DNA from: Tagaea sp.
GTDB lineage: Bacteria > Pseudomonadota > Alphaproteobacteria > CACIAM-22H2
Length of the DNA: 5,083 bases
Assembly: GCA_023653245.1 (NCBI GenBank)
Contig: JAMNXK010000218.1
Span: forward strand, 1 to 5,083
Reading direction: 5' to 3'
The translations under genes were made by a program, and so were the position numbers. Below the pieces are notes generated by a model, which worked only from the letters and a program-made list of their open reading frames with translations, was not told where the DNA came from and did not search any database. Shown here in pieces: positions 1 through 5,083 of this stretch (position 1 is its first letter; every line of letters begins with the position of its first letter).

Positions 1-150
1 CGCGCCGAGGACCAATTCGCGCGGCAAGTCGGCATCCAGGGCGTGCCGTGCTTCGTGGTCGAGCGCAAATACGCGATTTCCGGCGCCCAGCCGCCCGAGG
101 CTTTCGCCGAGGTTTTCGCGCGCGTGCGGGCCGAACGCGCGCATGCGTGA
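1..150 (+). CDS. DsbA/FrnE-family thioredoxin-fold protein, C-terminal fragment (5' end outside window)
   Basis: Reading frame 1 is open from the left edge to a TGA at 148-150 and gives the last 49 residues of a protein. The piece GIQGVPCFVV (fragment residues 11-20) followed by KYAISGAQPPEAF (23-35) is the typical end of the DsbA-like thioredoxin fold in the FrnE / 2-hydroxychromene-2-carboxylate isomerase-like group: Val-Pro is the cis-proline loop beside the active site, and SGAQPPE is a well-conserved tail motif of FrnE-like proteins. Members are usually cytoplasmic and act as, or are presumed to be, disulfide oxidoreductases or isomerases. The N-terminal CxxC or its replacement lies outside the window, so redox activity cannot be judged. 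Oddly, a Cys (residue 17) follows the cis-Pro, where Phe or Thr is more common. The stop overlaps the start of the next gene by 8 bases. The family is fairly sure; the exact function is not. Confidence 0.85.
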   Translation, partial: RAEDQFARQVGIQGVPCFVVERKYAISGAQPPEAFAEVFARVRAERAHA

Positions 151-220
151 ATCTTGCCTCTGCCGGCGCGGCTTCCTGATCGGGCTGACGAGTTTCGCGT
201 GCGTCGGCACGGCGCGCGCG
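143..220 (+). other. Tat signal peptide coding region
   Basis: It encodes residues 1-26 of the HExxH protein. The twin arginines are R8 and R9, with F11 and L12 at the consensus positions, then a hydrophobic core rich in Leu, Phe and Ala and a predicted cut after ARA. A cysteine (C20) lies in the core, but no proper lipobox of the L-A/S-G/A-C type is seen, so a lipoprotein is less likely than a soluble periplasmic product. Confidence 0.7.
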
Positions 221-852
221 CAAGACCGGCGGCCGACCACCACGCCCGTGCCGGGCAGCGATGGGCGCAATCTCTGCCCCGAGCCGCCGCCGCGCGTCGC
301 CGTGCGCGTCGTGCCGGTGACCCCGAGCTTCGACGACAACGTGAACTCCTTCGACCTCGTGCGCATCATGAACGAAGGGCGCACCAACACCGAAGGCGCC
401 GTCACCCAGCACGGGCAGCGGCCCGCCGGCCTTACGGTCGTGCGCTTCCGCGCCGACACGACCGTGCAGGTCGCCGGCCGCGAACGGCCCGACACGCGCC
501 AGGCTTGCGTCGGACCCTCGGGCATCGAGGTTTCGGTCACGATGGACACGCACCGCATCTATGTCGCGCGCGACTTGACCCAATCCCGCACCTGCCAGCG
601 CGAGGTGGTGATCGAGCACGAGAACCGCCACGCGCGGATCAATTTCGATTGCCTGGACGACGCGCGCGCCACGATCCACGCGGCGTTGCTGCGCCTCGTT
701 CCGACGCTCGGCTGGATCGAAGGGCGCAACCTCAATTCGGTCGCGGCGAACACCGAGTTTCTGAACAAGATCCGGCCCGTGGTGCGAGAACATCTCTCGG
801 CCGCCGTCGGCCGCGCCCGCGCGCGCCACGCCGCGATGGATTCGAACGAAGC

Positions 853-3369
<2,517 letters not shown>

Positions 3370-3376
3370 ATCGCGA

Positions 3377-5083
3377 CTATGCCGCGAGCTTGGCCAGTTC
3401 GCCCAGGAATTTGCGCATGCCTTTGAGCCGGTCTTCGGCCGTGTCCCAGGCGCGCATATAGACGAGCTTGTGGTCGGGCCGGAGCTTGATCAGCTCGGGG
3501 CGCTTCAACATGAGCTCGACGAGTTTCTCCGGCCGCGCGAAGCGGTTCTTGCGGAAGCCGAGCACGGCGCCCTTGGGCCCCGCATCGACCTTGTCGACGC
3601 CGGCGGCGCGGCACAGGCGCTTGAGCTCGATGACGTCGAGAAGATTGCGCACCTCCTCGGGCATCGGGCCGAAACGATCGACGAGTTCGGCGGCGAACGA
3701 GTCGATCTCCGAACGCTCGGCCAAGCTCGCCACCCGGCGATAGAGCCCGAGCCGCACGGTCAGATCCTGCACGTAGACCTCCGGGATGAGCACGGGCATG
3801 CCCATGCCGATCTGCGGCGACCATTCGTCGACGGCACCTTCGCCCTTGCCGCCGCTTTCCTTGGCCGCGCGCACGGCTTCTTCGAGGAGCTGCTGGTAGA
3901 GCTCGACGCCGACTTCCTTGATGTGACCCGATTGCTCCTCGCCGAGCAGATTGCCCGCCCCGCGGATGTCCAGATCGTAGGAGGCGAGCTGGAACCCCGC
4001 CCCCAGCGAGTCGAGCGTCTGCATCACCTCGAGGCGCTTTTGTGCCGCTTGCGTGGGCACGCGATCGCCGGGCACGGTGAAATACGCGTAGGCGCGCAGC
4101 TTGGCGCGCCCCACCCGCCCGCGTAGTTGGTAGAGCTGGGCGAGGCCGAACATGTCCGCGCGATGGATCACGATCGTGTTCGCGGTCGGAATGTCGAGAC
4201 CGCTTTCCACGATGTTGGTCGACAACAGCACGTCGTAAGCGCCATCGACGAAGGCCGACATCACGCTTTCGATCTGCGTGGGCGGCAATTGCCCGTGCGC
4301 GACCGCGAGGCGGCATTCGGGCACGAGGGTTTCCAGGCGCTCGCGCACCGGCCCCAAATCCTCGATCCGCGGCACGACGTAGAACACCTGCCCGCCGCGG
4401 AATTTCTCGCGCAAGATCGCTTCGCGAATCACCACCTGGTCGAACGGCAGCACGAAACTGCGCACCGCCAAGCGATCCACGGGCGGCGAAGCGATCAGCG
4501 ACAGATCGCGCACCCCGGTCAGCGCCATTTGCAGCGTGCGCGGGATCGGCGTGGCGGTGAGCGTCAGCACGTGCACGTCGGCGCGCAGCTCCTTCAAGCG
4601 CTCCTTCTGGGCCACGCCGAAATGCTGCTCCTCGTCGACGATCACGAGGCCGAGATTCTGGAACTTGATGCCCTTGGCGAGCAACGCGGTCGTGCCGATC
4701 ACGATCTCGATCCGGCCGGCTTCGGCGTCGATCCGCGCTTGCGCCTGGTCCTTGACCGGTACGAGGCGCGAGAGCTGCGCGATGCGGATCGGGAAGCCTT
4801 CGAAGCGCTTGGTGAAGTTCTTGAAATGCTGGCGCGCGAGCAGCGTCGTGGGCACCACGACCGCGACCTGCACGCCGGCCATCGCCGCCACGAAGGCCGC
4901 GCGCAAGGCCACTTCGGTCTTGCCGAAGCCCACATCGCCGCACACCAGCCGATCCATCGGCTTGCCGGCCGCCAGATCGTCGATCGCATCGGCGATCGCG
5001 CGCGCCTGGTCCTCGGTCTCCTGGAACGCAAAGCGCGCGCAGAACTCGTCGAACAGGCCTTCGGGGGGTGCGAAGCGTTCGCC
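3377..5083 (-). CDS. mfd: Transcription-repair coupling factor Mfd, C-terminal 568 residues (5' end outside window)
   Basis: Mfd is a cytoplasmic DNA translocase that removes RNA polymerase stalled at lesions and recruits UvrA for nucleotide excision repair. The frame stays open to the right edge, so the true start lies outside; the ATG at 4955-4957 is internal. In fragment numbering the superfamily 2 helicase motifs are: ETEDQARAI (Q-like region, about 22-30); Walker A GDVGFGKT (49-56); DEEQ (150-153); TATPIPRT (176-183); STNIVESGLDIP (288-299); and RGRVGR (321-326). The translocation (TRG) region shared with RecG follows, including RGAGNLLGEEQSGHI (374-388). The C-terminal regulatory domain includes VDRFGPMPEEVRNLL (468-482) and DAGPKGAVLGFR (500-511). 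No motif is broken. RecG is excluded by the C-terminal domain and by the wording around Walker A (MDRLVCGDVGFGKTEVALRA). The N-terminal UvrB-like and RNA polymerase-binding domains are not in this window. The ATPase gene follows after 7 bases. Confidence 0.97.
   Translation of the reverse strand, partial: GERFAPPEGLFDEFCARFAFQETEDQARAIADAIDDLAAGKPMDRLVCGDVGFGKTEVALRAAFVAAMAGVQVAVVVPTTLLARQHFKNFTKRFEGFPIRIAQLSRLVPVKDQAQARIDAEAGRIEIVIGTTALLAKGIKFQNLGLVIVDEEQHFGVAQKERLKELRADVHVLTLTATPIPRTLQMALTGVRDLSLIASPPVDRLAVRSFVLPFDQVVIREAILREKFRGGQVFYVVPRIEDLGPVRERLETLVPECRLAVAHGQLPPTQIESVMSAFVDGAYDVLLSTNIVESGLDIPTANTIVIHRADMFGLAQLYQLRGRVGRAKLRAYAYFTVPGDRVPTQAAQKRLEVMQTLDSLGAGFQLASYDLDIRGAGNLLGEEQSGHIKEVGVELYQQLLEEAVRAAKESGGKGEGAVDEWSPQIGMGMPVLIPEVYVQDLTVRLGLYRRVASLAERSEIDSFAAELVDRFGPMPEEVRNLLDVIELKRLCRAAGVDKVDAGPKGAVLGFRKNRFARPEKLVELMLKRPELIKLRPDHKLVYMRAWDTAEDRLKGMRKFLGELAKLAA

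Noticed and set aside
4955..4957. ATG as a possible true start of a short helicase protein
   Set aside because: The same frame continues upstream to the window edge with typical Mfd sequence (FAFQETEDQARAI and so on), so the gene is not truncated here and the ATG is internal.

Overview
The window is GC-rich and almost entirely coding: four genes lie end to end with no intergenic space longer than 7 bases. It looks like chromosomal DNA of an alphaproteobacterium. This rests mainly on the Mfd fragment, whose wording (for example HRADMFGLAQLYQLRGRVGR, and RGAGNLLGEEQSGHI) is what I recall from alphaproteobacterial homologues, together with the high GC content. An order such as Rhodospirillales is possible, but that is a guess.

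Left part, + strand (1-883): the last 49 codons of a DsbA/FrnE-type thioredoxin-fold protein, followed with an 8-base overlap by a 246-residue exported protein that has a twin-arginine signal peptide and an HExxH motif. The overlap suggests the two are translationally coupled.

Centre and right, - strand (853-5083): an mfd gene, present only as its last 568 codons because its 5' end lies beyond the right edge, is followed after 7 bases by a complete 838-residue P-type cation-transporting ATPase of the P2 (SERCA/PMR1/CtpF-like) group. These two are probably on one transcript. The ATPase gene runs tail to tail into the HExxH protein gene, and the two coding regions share 31 bases.

Mfd (transcription-repair coupling) and the ATPase (ion transport across the inner membrane) have no obvious joint function; their adjacency looks like ordinary compact genome packing. 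I found no RNA gene, mobile element, CRISPR array or convincing terminator, and no sign of a new multi-gene system. The points most worth a second look are the unassigned Tat-exported HExxH protein beside a thiol-oxidoreductase-fold gene, and the ion-site substitutions in the ATPase.
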